Source: JBMHDN01 sp049889355 (GTDB lineage: Bacteria; Pseudomonadota; Alphaproteobacteria; Puniceispirillales; Puniceispirillaceae). From it: 64,000 nucleotides of DNA. Made by a program: the position numbers and the translations under genes. The notes beneath the pieces were generated by a model. That model was given only the letters and a program-made list of their open reading frames with translations. It searched no databases and was not told where the DNA came from. The DNA lies in contig JBMHDN010000032.1 in the NCBI GenBank assembly GCA_049889355.1, positions 124,001 through 188,000 on the forward strand. The letters run 5' to 3'. The stretch's first letter is position 1; each line of letters begins with the position of its first letter. Of this stretch, positions 17,628 through 26,595 are shown one piece after another.

Positions 17628-19115
17628 CTAGAAACGTGGCAAATCGGGATGTGGCAATTTGCCGTGATGCACATGAAGGCGTCCCAATTCAGCACAGCGA
17701 TGCAATGTCGGAAAGACTTTACCTGGATTCATCAGATGATCCGGGTCAAATGCGCATTTCAGCCGCTGCTGGGTTTTCAAATCATCTTCATTGAACATTT
17801 CACCCATCAGATCACGTTTTTCAATGCCCACGCCATGTTCCCCAGTTAAAACACCACCAAGCGCGACACAATTGCGTAGGATTTCTGCGCCAAACTCTTC
17901 AGCACGTTCTAACTCGCCAGGCGCATTCGCATCAAACAGAATAAGCGGATGCAGATTGCCATCACCGGCATGAAATACATTGGCGACACGCAGACCATAA
18001 CGCTGAGACATGCCTGTCATACGGGTTAACATTTCAGGCAGAGCCTTGCGGGGAATAGTGCCATCCATGCACAAATAATCTGGCGAAATGCGCCCAACCG
18101 CCGGAAAGGCTGATTTGCGGCCGGCCCAGAATTGCTGACGCTCTTCTTCTGAATGTGACAGACGGATTGAGCTGGCTCCCGCTTGTTTCATCAGCGCCTC
18201 GACACGGGCCAACAGCGCATTGACCTCTACCTCTGGCCCGTCTAGCTCGATAATCAATAAAGCGGCGGCTTCGCGCGGATAGCCAGCTTGTGCAAAATCT
18301 TCTGCCGCCTGAATGGCCGGCCCATCCATCATTTCCATGCCTGCTGGAATAATGCCGGCTGCAATCACATCTGAGACAGCCTGACCAGCCTCTTGGGCCG
18401 TATCAAAGCCAGCCAGCATCGCACGCTGAGTCGCCGGCTTTGGCAGAATGCGGACGGTAACCTCGGTGATAACGCCAAGAAGCCCTTCTGAGCCAGTCAT
18501 CACGCCGAGCAAGTCAAGCCCACCTGAATCAAGATGCCGTCCGCCAAGGCGTACAATCTCGCCTTTCATGGTCACCATTTCGATGCCAAGCAAATTATTG
18601 GTGGTGAGCCCATATTTCAGGCAATGCACACCGCCACTATTCTCAGCGACATTGCCGCCTATTGAACAGGCAATCTGAGAAGACGGATCAGGGGCGTAAT
18701 AAAAGCCTTCATCCTGAACCGCATGGGTGATCCCAAGATTGGTGACGCCAGGCTGGGTCACCACACAGCGATTATCATAATCAATATCCAAAATGCGGTT
18801 GAACTTGCCCATACCAAGGACAATGCCATCACCAAGGGGTGTGGCCCCGCCTGACAGAGATGTACCTGCCCCGCGCGGGACAATTTTAACCCCTGTCTGG
18901 GCACACCATTTCATCACCTCAGCTACCTCAGCGGTGGTTTCAGGCAAGACAACCAACAAAGGCAGCTGGCGCTGGGTATTCAGCCCATCTGCATCAAAGG
19001 CGCGCAGTGATGCCATGTCATCTAGCACTGATTCAGGCTTGATCACCTGACGTAGCGAGGCCGCCAATTCTGAACGGCGGGCAATGATGGTGTCATCTGC
19101 TTGGATAGGTTGCAT
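17628..19115 (-). CDS. glcD: Glycolate oxidase catalytic subunit GlcD
   Basis: FAD-linked oxidation of glycolate to glyoxylate. It has 495 residues from ATG 19115, which has AGGGAA about 8 bases upstream; a longer frame to 19205 adds unsupported sequence. The FAD-binding part includes VPRGAGTSLSGGATPLGDG and CSIGGNVAENSGGVHCLKYG. The FAD_oxidase_C domain ends with GDGNLHPLILFD, GEHGVGIEKRDLM and HLMNPGKVFP. First gene of glcDEF; no glcC-type regulator is adjacent. A related single-gene FAD oxidase lies at 31578-33014. Confidence 0.95.
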   Translation of the reverse strand: MQPIQADDTIIARRSELAASLRQVIKPESVLDDMASLRAFDADGLNTQRQLPLLVVLPETTAEVAEVMKWCAQTGVKIVPRGAGTSLSGGATPLGDGIVLGMGKFNRILDIDYDNRCVVTQPGVTNLGITHAVQDEGFYYAPDPSSQIACSIGGNVAENSGGVHCLKYGLTTNNLLGIEMVTMKGEIVRLGGRHLDSGGLDLLGVMTGSEGLLGVITEVTVRILPKPATQRAMLAGFDTAQEAGQAVSDVIAAGIIPAGMEMMDGPAIQAAEDFAQAGYPREAAALLIIELDGPEVEVNALLARVEALMKQAGASSIRLSHSEEERQQFWAGRKSAFPAVGRISPDYLCMDGTIPRKALPEMLTRMTGMSQRYGLRVANVFHAGDGNLHPLILFDANAPGELERAEEFGAEILRNCVALGGVLTGEHGVGIEKRDLMGEMFNEDDLKTQQRLKCAFDPDHLMNPGKVFPTLHRCAELGRLHVHHGKLPHPDLPRF

Positions 19116-19180
19116 AGCGTCATTCCCTGCAATATGGTTTTTTTGGTTTTGCCTCTTTTGACAATTTAGTGTGCGCCATA

Positions 19181-19218
19181 ACAAAAAGCCAGCATGCGGA
19201 TGCAAACTGGCTTCGTTT
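19181..19218 (-). terminator. Intrinsic terminator after rpmJ
   Basis: AAGCCAG (19186-19192) pairs with CTGGCTT (19207-19213). Read on the minus strand the stem is followed by a T-run, and a T-run also follows on the plus strand. It sits between the rpmJ stop and the glcD start and separates the two. Confidence 0.8.
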
Positions 19219-19282
19219 TTACCATATGGCGGGCTGAGACAACAGCGGTGAGCACAAACCTTATGGTTGCGCTTGTGGGCTA

Positions 19283-19408
19283 TTAGCCTTGACGTGCCTT
19301 CATGCGCGGGTTGCGCTTGTTGATTACGTAAAGACGGCCGCGACGACGCACCACCTGACAGTTACGATCGCGTGATTTCAGTGTTTTCAAAGAGCTGGCG
19401 ACTTTCAT
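19283..19408 (-). CDS. rpmJ: Ribosomal protein L36, zinc-free type (41 aa)
   Basis: Small large-subunit ribosomal protein. ATG 19408 to TAA 19285-19283 gives 41 residues starting MKVASSLKTLKSRDRN, with a VVRRRGRLYVINKRNPR core, matching the longer YkgO-like L36 form that is standard in alphaproteobacteria. Only one cysteine (Cys17) is present, so the four-ligand zinc site of the other form is absent. It is too short for most automatic length cut-offs. A terminator follows within about 70 bases. Confidence 0.92.
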   Translation of the reverse strand: MKVASSLKTLKSRDRNCQVVRRRGRLYVINKRNPRMKARQG

Positions 19409-19549
19409 TGTACCGCTTCCATTTGGTTAAGAATAATTCAGTGAGCGGTTTTCTACCAAGCACACCGCAGAAGATCAAGAGAGAAATGAGTTGTTCGGCA
19501 AAGAATCAGCCTTATCTTGGCCTGATATCTGCTGTTCTTTGCCTTTTAC

Positions 19550-20188
19550 CTAGATATGGCAGGACACACCTGTGCCTTTCAAGCCGCAATAGCCGTTCGG
19601 CACCTTATGCAAATATTGCTGATGGAATGTCTCAGCATAATAAAAGGTCTGAGGTCCAGTAATCTGGGTCGTTATCGGATCCATACCAGCTTGTTGCAAT
19701 GCCGCATTATAGGATTTTGCTGTTTCATGGATAATGTCCAGCTGGTCCAAATCACCGGCAAAAATGGCGGAGCGATATTGTGTACCCACATCATTGCCTT
19801 GGCGGTTGCCTTGTGTTGGATCATGTTCCTGCCAGAAGCTGGCCAGAAGCGTTTTTAACGGCAGAACAGCCGGATCAAAGACCACCAACACCATCTCAGC
19901 ATGGCCTGTGCGCCCGGAGCACACCTCTTCATAGGTTGGATTCGGGGTCAGGCCGCCTGCATAGCCTACCGCTGTGGTGTAGACCCCGTCTAACTGCCAG
20001 AACAGCCGCTCTGCACCCCAAAAACACCCCAGACCCAGCTGGATTTGCGCCAGCCCTTCTGGAAAAGGTCCTTTGAGCGGCTGGCCATTTACCGCGTGTT
20101 TATCTGCTATAACCAGTGCAGCATCACGCCCTGGTAGGGCTTCATCAGGATTGGGTAATCTGCTTTTAAATGGGTTTGAAAACAACAT
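19550..20188 (-). CDS. msrA: Peptide methionine sulfoxide reductase A
   Basis: Repairs oxidised methionine (S-sulfoxide) in proteins. It has 212 residues. The catalytic motif GCFWG is at 54-58, with Cys55 as nucleophile. It is followed by GVYTTAVGYAGG, TPNPTYEEVCSGRTGHAE and, near the C-terminus, FYYAETFHQQYL and resolving cysteines in YCGLKGTGVSC. It is 44 bases downstream of pgk on the same strand and might be read from the same transcript. Confidence 0.95.
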   Translation of the reverse strand: MLFSNPFKSRLPNPDEALPGRDAALVIADKHAVNGQPLKGPFPEGLAQIQLGLGCFWGAERLFWQLDGVYTTAVGYAGGLTPNPTYEEVCSGRTGHAEMVLVVFDPAVLPLKTLLASFWQEHDPTQGNRQGNDVGTQYRSAIFAGDLDQLDIIHETAKSYNAALQQAGMDPITTQITGPQTFYYAETFHQQYLHKVPNGYCGLKGTGVSCHI

Positions 20189-20232
20189 GACAAGACACCT
20201 CTGGCTGATGCGATCTGTTTGTGCTTCTTAAA

Positions 20233-21435
20233 TTAGGCCTGCCGAGACAAAGCGGCAAGAGCAGGCAACTCTTTACCTTCCAACCATTCTAAAAAAGCCC
20301 CGCCAGCAAGCGACAGATAAGAAAAATCATCTGAGACGCCAGCACCGTTAAGTGCCGCCACTGTATCGCCGCCACCCGCGATACTGGTCAGCTGGCCTGC
20401 TTTGGTGCGCTGGGCAGCGGCAGTCGCAAGCGCGTTCGTGCCCTGATCAAATGGCTGATGTTCAAAGGCGCCCATCGGCCCGTTCCACAGCAAGGTCGCT
20501 GACTTTTCGATCACCGCAGACATGGTCTCGACAGAAACCGGGCCAATATCCAGCACCATCTCATCCGCGGCCAGACTGTTATTATCCGCGATGCGGTGCG
20601 CCACATTGGCCCCAAATTCACGCGCCGCCAGCCCATCTTGCGGCAGGATAATCTCAGTATTTTGTGCCTTGGCCTCTGCCATAATGCGCTTTGCATCTTC
20701 TATCATGGCTGTTTCAACCAAGGAGGCGGCCATATCCACCCCTTGTGCAGCTAAAAAAGTATTGGCCATCCCGCCGCCTAATATCAGATGATCCACCTTT
20801 GGCAGGATATTTTCCAGGACCGCCAGCTTTGTGGAAATCTTTGCTCCGCCCACTAAGGCGGTGACAGGCCGCTTTGGGGCTTCTAGTGCTGCGGCAAGCG
20901 CATCCAGCTCAGCCCCAAGGCTAGGGCCAGCAAATGGTGGCAGGTGATGGGTAATGCCTTCGGTTGAGGCATGCGCACGGTGAGAAGCAGAAAAAGCATC
21001 ATTCACATAGAGATCGCCAAGCTGTGCAAGATGCCTGGCAAGGGTCGTATCATTGGCTTCTTCACCAGCTTCAAAACGCAGATTTTCCAGTAAGATGATA
21101 TCATTTTGCAGGGCGGCCTCAATGCAATTCGCGGCCTCATCCAGCGCAGTGAACAACACCTCAAATCCACATAGGGCTGAGAGATGCGCGGCAATAGGCG
21201 CGAGCGACATCTCAGGCACATGCTGGCCTTTTGGCCGACCAAAATGGGAAAGCAAAACAAGCTTTGCCCCTTTATCGCGTAAATTCATCAATCCAGGCAG
21301 GATACGTGTCATCCGCGTATCATCACTCACCTTGCCATCTTTGAGCGGCAGATTAAAATCAACGCGGACCAGAACCGTCTTGCCCTCAAGATTCTGATCA
21401 GTAATGCGCTGGATAGAAGCGTGCGTGGCTGTCAT
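20233..21435 (-). CDS. pgk: Phosphoglycerate kinase
   Basis: Glycolytic/gluconeogenic kinase interconverting 1,3-bisphosphoglycerate and 3-phosphoglycerate. It has 400 residues. Signature sequences are VLVRVDFNLPLKDG (N-terminal), LLSHFGRPKG, ENLRFEAGEE, the nucleotide-side GGAKISTKLAVLENI, LWNGPMGAFE, and SIAGGGDTVAALNGAG near the C-terminus. No gapA or other glycolytic gene is adjacent. Upstream is a 256-base divergent gap facing azlC. Confidence 0.96.
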   Translation of the reverse strand: MTATHASIQRITDQNLEGKTVLVRVDFNLPLKDGKVSDDTRMTRILPGLMNLRDKGAKLVLLSHFGRPKGQHVPEMSLAPIAAHLSALCGFEVLFTALDEAANCIEAALQNDIILLENLRFEAGEEANDTTLARHLAQLGDLYVNDAFSASHRAHASTEGITHHLPPFAGPSLGAELDALAAALEAPKRPVTALVGGAKISTKLAVLENILPKVDHLILGGGMANTFLAAQGVDMAASLVETAMIEDAKRIMAEAKAQNTEIILPQDGLAAREFGANVAHRIADNNSLAADEMVLDIGPVSVETMSAVIEKSATLLWNGPMGAFEHQPFDQGTNALATAAAQRTKAGQLTSIAGGGDTVAALNGAGVSDDFSYLSLAGGAFLEWLEGKELPALAALSRQA

Positions 21436-21691
21436 GAGAAAACCCTCATAGATTAAGTGTTAGCCCATCTTGGCTGATATCGGCACATAGGCTGACGCTT
21501 GGGCATTGGTGGCTGTCATACTCAATTTTACCTATCACAGCAAGCCGGTGTGTCTGCGTAAAAACACCGCTACGAACAGTTTATTTTCAAGCCTCCCCCA
21601 GCAAAGCAGAGGACCAGGTTAAAACAACCATCTTGCATGCCAGGTCCTGCCTCGCTAAGCTCTGCCACCATTTCAAGGATGATATGATTTT
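21436..21691. other. Divergent pgk-azlC intergenic region
   Basis: 256 bases without a gene. A possible stem-forming pair AGGACC / GGTCCT lies in the azlC leader (about 21610-21648), separated by roughly 30 bases. No convincing promoter, tRNA or terminator was recognised by eye. Confidence 0.3.
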
Positions 21692-22387
21692 ATGACAGGT
21701 TGGCAGGAATTTATCCAAGGCATCAAAGACGAATTGCCATTGCAATTGGGTGTCATCCCCTTTGGCATGGTGTTTGGCCTATTGGGTATTGAGGCAGGCT
21801 TGAGCGTCTGGCAGACCTTCTTTTTATCCATCATTTTATTTGGCGGGGCCAGCCAGATTGTTTTTGTGCAGATGATTGCAGCTGGCACACCGCCAGCGGT
21901 GATTTGGGGCTCGGTCTCTGCGATTAATTTGCGCCATCTGCTCTATAGCATGTCTATGGCGCGTTATTTGCGCGAACTGCCTTTTGGCTGGCGGGTGATA
22001 TTAGCCTATCTTTTGACCGATGAAGCCTATGCGATTTCCATTCGCCGATTCCAAGACAAACCGCATCATGACAAGATGCATTATCATTTGCTGGGTAGTG
22101 GCCTGACACTTTGGACATGCTGGATATTATCGACCGCGGGCGGCATTCTGGCAGGTGCCAGTATCCCTGCTCATTTAGAACTTGGTTTTGCTATTCCCTT
22201 GACCTTTATTGCGCTTGTCCTGCCTGCTTTGAAACATAAGGCTGAGATTTTGGCCGCCCTCGCCGCTGGAATTACCGCTATTTTATGCCAGCCTATGCCT
22301 TATAATCTCTGGCTGATCACTGCTGCGCTGGTGGGGATTGCAACAGGGATGGCCAGCCGGCGCATCTGGCCGGAGCACAGTTCATGA
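21692..22387 (+). CDS. azlC: AzlC-family branched-chain amino acid exporter, large subunit
   Basis: Inner-membrane permease thought to export branched-chain amino acids together with AzlD. It has 231 residues, nearly all hydrophobic segments. Family features are GVIPFGMVFGLLGIEAGLS, FGGASQIVFVQMIAAGTP and NLRHLLYSMSMA, the conserved Arg-His motif. ATG 21692 has AAGGA about 13 bases upstream. Its 3' end overlaps the azlD start by four bases (ATGA). A role beside an ilv-containing region is suggestive only; the genes are about 17 kb apart. Confidence 0.93.
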   Translation: MTGWQEFIQGIKDELPLQLGVIPFGMVFGLLGIEAGLSVWQTFFLSIILFGGASQIVFVQMIAAGTPPAVIWGSVSAINLRHLLYSMSMARYLRELPFGWRVILAYLLTDEAYAISIRRFQDKPHHDKMHYHLLGSGLTLWTCWILSTAGGILAGASIPAHLELGFAIPLTFIALVLPALKHKAEILAALAAGITAILCQPMPYNLWLITAALVGIATGMASRRIWPEHSS

Positions 22388-22698
22388 ATATCTGGCTTTT
22401 GATCGTCTTATGCGGTGCGGCGACTTTTCTCTCGCGCTTTTTGCTGATTTCTGAGATTGCACCTAAAAAGCTGCCTCACTGGCTCAGCGAAGCCATGGGG
22501 TTTGTGCCGGTTGCCATTCTAACAGCGATTATTGTACCGGCAGTGCTGATGCCAGAAGGCAGCATCATGCTAGAGGGGAATTGGCGCATTCTAGCTGCGA
22601 TTATTGCGGGTATAGTCGCGCTGACCAGCCGGAATGTCATTGCAACCCTTGCCGCCGGACTGGTCAGCCTATGGCTGTTAATGGCCCTTTTTGGCTAG
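22384..22698 (+). CDS. azlD: AzlD-family small subunit
   Basis: Small membrane partner of AzlC, 104 residues with about four hydrophobic segments. LLIVLCGAATFLSRFLL at the N-terminus and LPHWLSEAMGFVPVAILTA are typical of the family. It is translationally coupled to azlC by an ATGA overlap. Its last 21 bases overlap the 3' end of the convergent DMT transporter gene. Confidence 0.92.
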   Translation: MNIWLLIVLCGAATFLSRFLLISEIAPKKLPHWLSEAMGFVPVAILTAIIVPAVLMPEGSIMLEGNWRILAAIIAGIVALTSRNVIATLAAGLVSLWLLMALFG

Positions 22699-23577
22699 GC
22701 GAAAAAGACGCCCATCCATAATCCCAAGACCCAATGCCACCACCCCAAAACCCATAATCGCTTGCCAGCCAACCCACTGGCCCAGCAACACCGCATCCAA
22801 AAATACCGCAAAGACCGGTACAATGATGGTCACCAACAGCACATTGGATGCACCAGCCAGCTGAAGAATTTTAAAATAGAGAATATAGGCGATAGCTGTA
22901 CCACCCACGCCTAGGCCGAGCATCGACACGGCTATTTGCCAGTTAACAATATCAGACAGCTCAGGCACCCCCTCCACAAAGGGGGTGATGACCAGCATTT
23001 GAACAGCTGCCGCCATCAGCATCCCGCAGGCAAGCTGGGTCGAAGGGAATTGAGCCAGCCTAAGGCGCCCCCACACACTGGCAAAAGCATAGCTGATGGT
23101 CGCCCCCAAAACCGCAATCTGGCCAAGAGAGGTGGGGCTGATATCCAGCAGATTTTGCGGACCTATTACCAACACCACCCCAGAAATGCCGATTAAAACA
23201 CCGATCAGGCGATGAAGCTTTAGACGCTCCTCAGCCAAAAAAAGAGCCGAGACAAGCACCCCTGCAAAGGCAGTATTGGCATTTAAGATAGAGGCGGTGC
23301 CAGCTGAAATGCTTTGTTGCCCCCAGGCTATCAGCACAAAAGGCACGGCATTATTGATAAAACCCATGATGAAGACAGGGCCCCAGAAGGCCCGGCTCAT
23401 TGGAAAATACTGACCCAGATATCTCAGCCACAGCCATAGCGCCAGCGCCCCGCAACAGACCCGCAGGCTAACAAGGGTGAAAGGCGCGGTTTTCGTCAGC
23501 GCGATTTCAATAAAAGCAAAAGAGGCGCCCCAGATGAGTGAGAGCAAAAGCAGATAAATCCAAGCTTGTTTATGCAT
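22678..23577 (-). CDS. DMT/EamA-family transporter
   Basis: Inner-membrane drug/metabolite transporter with ten predicted helices arranged as two EamA repeats, 299 residues from ATG 23577 (MHKQAWIYLLLLSL). The frame also extends to 23616, but the extra residues are not family-like. The N-terminal repeat has LIWGASFAFIEIAL and the second starts near LGQIAVLGATISYAFASVWGR. Substrate is unknown; many relatives export amino acids or metabolites. The 3' end overlaps azlD. The TSUP gene lies 43 bases upstream on the same strand. Confidence 0.85.
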   Translation of the reverse strand: MHKQAWIYLLLLSLIWGASFAFIEIALTKTAPFTLVSLRVCCGALALWLWLRYLGQYFPMSRAFWGPVFIMGFINNAVPFVLIAWGQQSISAGTASILNANTAFAGVLVSALFLAEERLKLHRLIGVLIGISGVVLVIGPQNLLDISPTSLGQIAVLGATISYAFASVWGRLRLAQFPSTQLACGMLMAAAVQMLVITPFVEGVPELSDIVNWQIAVSMLGLGVGGTAIAYILYFKILQLAGASNVLLVTIIVPVFAVFLDAVLLGQWVGWQAIMGFGVVALGLGIMDGRLFRLAKKGH

Positions 23578-23620
23578 GAAATACCTTCGCAATTTGGAAA
23601 AAATGCACAACAGCAAAAAG

Positions 23621-24376
23621 CTAGTTCAGCCAGGCCAGAATAGCCAGCCCCATCATCCTGAGCCCCATCGCCAAAAACATCCAGAGCAGAAGTTTGCGAA
23701 ATAATTCAGGTGAGAGATATTCCCGCATTCTTCGGCTTATCTCAAAGCCAAATAATCCGGTTAGCGTGCCCACCAACATGAACGGCCAGAGATTGGCCCA
23801 GTCCAATAACCCTGTAAAGCCATAGCCAATGAATAAAGGCAGGCAGCCAAGCAATAGCAAAAAGCCCATCGCATCTACAAATTCATCACGTTTGGTATGA
23901 CGTGCAATCAGATACAGCGTCATCGGCACACCCCAAAGCGAGGTCGCACCGCCTATCCCGCCTGAAATCAGGCCGGTGATGATTTGTGCCAACCTGTCAT
24001 GTTTATCTGCAATTTTCGGCTGAAATCCGATGATATTAATCAAAGCAAAAAAGCTCACCGAGAGACCGATTAGAAAAGTGAGTCCGTGATTGCCGAGCCG
24101 CACGGTGAAAAATGAGCTCACAAGCATTGCTGCCATCATCGTGCCTGCCAGCAACCCATAACGGCGCACCAGCAATCGAGGGCTTCGCGCCTGACTAAAT
24201 TGCCAGAGATTGCTAATGAACATCGGCACCAGATTAATCGCAATCGCCATAAGGGGACTGATGAAAAAGCTGAGCAAGGTAATAGAGGTGGTGGGCATGC
24301 CAAGGCCCAGCAACCCTTTAATCAGCCCTGCAATTAAGAAGGTGATACCTGTCATGATTAAAAGATCGAAATCCAT
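23621..24376 (-). CDS. TSUP-family membrane permease (TauE/SafE type)
   Basis: Membrane protein of the sulfite/sulfonate exporter-like family, about 251 residues from ATG 24376; a GTG at 24382 is an alternative. Eight or so hydrophobic segments and the motif GLIKGLLGLGMPTTSITLLSF near the N-terminus with GLISGGIGGATSLWGVPMT in the middle (the duplicated TSUP signature) support the call. Substrate cannot be read from sequence. Same strand as and immediately upstream of the DMT transporter gene. Confidence 0.87.
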   Translation of the reverse strand: MDFDLLIMTGITFLIAGLIKGLLGLGMPTTSITLLSFFISPLMAIAINLVPMFISNLWQFSQARSPRLLVRRYGLLAGTMMAAMLVSSFFTVRLGNHGLTFLIGLSVSFFALINIIGFQPKIADKHDRLAQIITGLISGGIGGATSLWGVPMTLYLIARHTKRDEFVDAMGFLLLLGCLPLFIGYGFTGLLDWANLWPFMLVGTLTGLFGFEISRRMREYLSPELFRKLLLWMFLAMGLRMMGLAILAWLN

Positions 24377-24466
24377 TGTCACATCTTTGTTGAAACAGGT
24401 TAAAATGGGCTATCTAAGGCGTGAAAGCAGCTTGCAAAGCATGCCCAAATCGCTTTTGATGCGAGC

Positions 24467-24937
24467 ATGAAGACATTGCTGCTCATTATTCACGCTCCCT
24501 CGCCAAATACAATGATTTTGTCTGATGCGGCCTTGCATGCGGCACAATCTATTGCAAATGACAGCGCTGATAATCTGAAGATTCTGCGTAAAACACCAAC
24601 AGAAGTGATGGCAGAAGACTTACAGACAGTCGATGGTGTGTTGCTTGGCACGTTGGAAAATATCGGTGCCATGGCCGGGCTGACAAAGGATATGTTTGAT
24701 CGCTGCTATAATGACTGGCTGGGGCGGCATGAAGCCTTGCCAGTTGGTATTTACATCCGTGCAGGTCTTGATGGCACCGCAACCAGCCGCCAGCTATCAG
24801 CCATCGCCTCAGCCCAGAAATGGCGCTTGGTTCAACCCCCGCTGATCCTAAAAGGGACTTATGATCCGGCTTTTGAAGAACAGGTTTCAGAGCTGGCGAT
24901 GATTATGGCAAGCGGGCTGGATATGGGGCTTTTCTGA
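24467..24937 (+). CDS. Flavodoxin/NAD(P)H-dependent oxidoreductase-like protein
   Basis: A 156-residue protein with a flavodoxin-like fold: beta strand MKTLLLIIHAPSPNT with the phosphate loop, DGVLLGTLENIGAMAGLTKDMFDR (the typical switch region of flavodoxin_2/FMN reductases) and LPVGIYIRAGLDGTATSRQL. Its partner and substrate are unknown. It is divergent from the TSUP gene and 66 bases upstream of the YciB-like gene, with which it may be co-transcribed. Confidence 0.7.
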   Translation: MKTLLLIIHAPSPNTMILSDAALHAAQSIANDSADNLKILRKTPTEVMAEDLQTVDGVLLGTLENIGAMAGLTKDMFDRCYNDWLGRHEALPVGIYIRAGLDGTATSRQLSAIASAQKWRLVQPPLILKGTYDPAFEEQVSELAMIMASGLDMGLF

Positions 24938-25003
24938 CCAGAAAAAACCCAATCCAACTGGCGGTGTAAAACGTAAAGAGCCACACCACTATCGAGACCA
25001 GAT

Positions 25004-25546
25004 ATGCGCCTCATTTCTTTTGCTTTTGAAATATTACCACTTGTTGCCTTATTTATCGGCAACAGCCTCTATGATATTTTTATTGGTGCTATCTCAGCGG
25101 TCATTGCTGCGCTTATCTTGAATATCTATGTCTATATCGCAGAAAAAAGGCTGTCTTCTTTTGCGCTTTTCTCAGTACTGATTTCAGCTGTGTTTACAGC
25201 GGCCAGCGTGCTGGCTGGTGACTCGCTCTTTATCAAGATTCAACCAAGCCTGTTCAATGGTATCTTTGCGCTGATGCTGCTGGGGGGTTGGGTGCGTGGC
25301 AAAGCGATGATGAAAGTATTTTTTGCCGCCCAGTTTCATCTTGATGACAAAACATGGCGGCTTTTATCCTTGCGCTGGGGGTTGTTTATGGCAGGGCTGG
25401 TGCTGGCCAATGAATGGGCCTGGCGCAGCCTCAGCGATGATGGCTGGGTCTATTTCAAGATTTTTGCCGTTGCACCAGCGACTGGCCTGTTCATGCTGGC
25501 ACAGCTTCCGGCCACTTTGAGAGGCCGCATAAAAGAAGAGAAATAA
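25004..25546 (+). CDS. YciB/IspZ-family inner membrane protein (septation protein A)
   Basis: Inner-membrane protein of the family linked to cell envelope integrity and division. It has 180 residues with five or so membrane helices. Family features are FEILPLVALFIGNSLYDI at the N-terminus, KIQPSLFNGIFALMLLGG (the family's K-x-PT/S motif) and WRLLSLRWGLFMAGLVLANE with the conserved Asn-Glu near WRSLSDDGW. ATG 25004; a strong terminator follows directly. Confidence 0.87.
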   Translation: MRLISFAFEILPLVALFIGNSLYDIFIGAISAVIAALILNIYVYIAEKRLSSFALFSVLISAVFTAASVLAGDSLFIKIQPSLFNGIFALMLLGGWVRGKAMMKVFFAAQFHLDDKTWRLLSLRWGLFMAGLVLANEWAWRSLSDDGWVYFKIFAVAPATGLFMLAQLPATLRGRIKEEK

Positions 25547-25575
25547 AAAAGCGGGTATGATAACCCGCTTTTTTT
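25545..25575 (+). terminator. Terminator after the YciB-like gene
   Basis: AAGCGGGT (25549-25556) and ACCCGCTT (25563-25570) form a perfect 8-bp stem with a 6-base loop, followed by seven T and preceded by A-runs. It can work in both directions and also bounds the convergent GST gene. Confidence 0.9.
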
Positions 25576-25605
25576 GATGTCTTTTCCGGTTAAAATATAA
25601 GGTTT

Positions 25606-26541
25606 TTATGCTGGCATAACCGCATAATCCAGAACCGGGAAATGCACAGCCACATGGCCTGCTTGCTCATTTTCAATATCCAGTGACACGCGGCGCGCAT
25701 CCAGATAGCGAAGACGGCCCACCACATCGGGATCCGCTGAAGGCACATGCTGGCGCACAGATACCTGCTGGCCGATCTCAAGCCCGCCTGTAAAAGCCGC
25801 CTTGATGCCTGTCGGGCTTTCCGGCGCACTGTTCAGTGCCACGCCGAGTGCGTCTTCTCCGCTCAGCGTATGGGCGATACGCCCTTCGCCCAGATCATCC
25901 ATCGCCGCGCCATGTGCATTGAGGTGGTCAAACCCATTTAAAAAATCAGGCCCTTGATCCCAGCGCCCGCCGATAAACCAAGTGAGTTGGCGCAAGGCTG
26001 CATCCGCATAGCTGGCTTTTGAGCCAAGCAGAAAATCTTCCCCTTTTTCTTTTTGTGCAGCCAATATCCGATCCATCTCAGACAATCCAGCCTGAAGCTG
26101 GAGCGCAAAAGACGGGATACGGGCTTGCATATCTTCAGGGTTCCAGCCTGCATCAAAATAGATGGAGGCGCGATCCTGAATAAAGCCATCAGGGGCCGTG
26201 CCAATCACACTGGAGATCACCAACCGAACCGCGAGGCCGAATAAATGCACCCCGCAATAATGGCCCAGCTGCAAATCACGTGCGCCATCGCTGCTGGCAA
26301 ATAAGGCTGGATAGCGCGTGCCAAGCTCAAGGGCGATATTCTGGCTGTCCAGATAAATGTCAGATCCGATTTGCAAGACCGGGGTGCGGCGATAACCGCC
26401 AGTCAGCGGCATCAATAGAGGCTTTGGCGGCACGCGGGGGATTTCCACCTCGTCCCAATCCAGGCCAAGCAGGCCAAAACACACACGCAGCTTCATAGCC
26501 ACCGGAGATTGTGGGTAATGGTGATAAATAAGCTGGCTCAT
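25606..26541 (-). CDS. Glutathione S-transferase family protein
   Basis: A 311-residue protein with an N-terminal thioredoxin-like domain (LIYHHYPQSPVAMKLRVCFG, then GGYRRTPVLQIGSDIYLDSQ with the cis-Pro) and a C-terminal helical domain. It is longer than ordinary ~200-residue GSTs, with an extra C-terminal region from about residue 215. Substrate is unknown. ATG 26541 has GAGGAGG at a good distance; a TTG just upstream is not needed. Divergent from the unknown membrane protein gene. Confidence 0.8.
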   Translation of the reverse strand: MSQLIYHHYPQSPVAMKLRVCFGLLGLDWDEVEIPRVPPKPLLMPLTGGYRRTPVLQIGSDIYLDSQNIALELGTRYPALFASSDGARDLQLGHYCGVHLFGLAVRLVISSVIGTAPDGFIQDRASIYFDAGWNPEDMQARIPSFALQLQAGLSEMDRILAAQKEKGEDFLLGSKASYADAALRQLTWFIGGRWDQGPDFLNGFDHLNAHGAAMDDLGEGRIAHTLSGEDALGVALNSAPESPTGIKAAFTGGLEIGQQVSVRQHVPSADPDVVGRLRYLDARRVSLDIENEQAGHVAVHFPVLDYAVMPA

Positions 26542-26595
26542 CAAAGCCTCCTCAAATTAGCATTTTTCAACTCGGCTCAAGCTAGGCTGAGAGAG

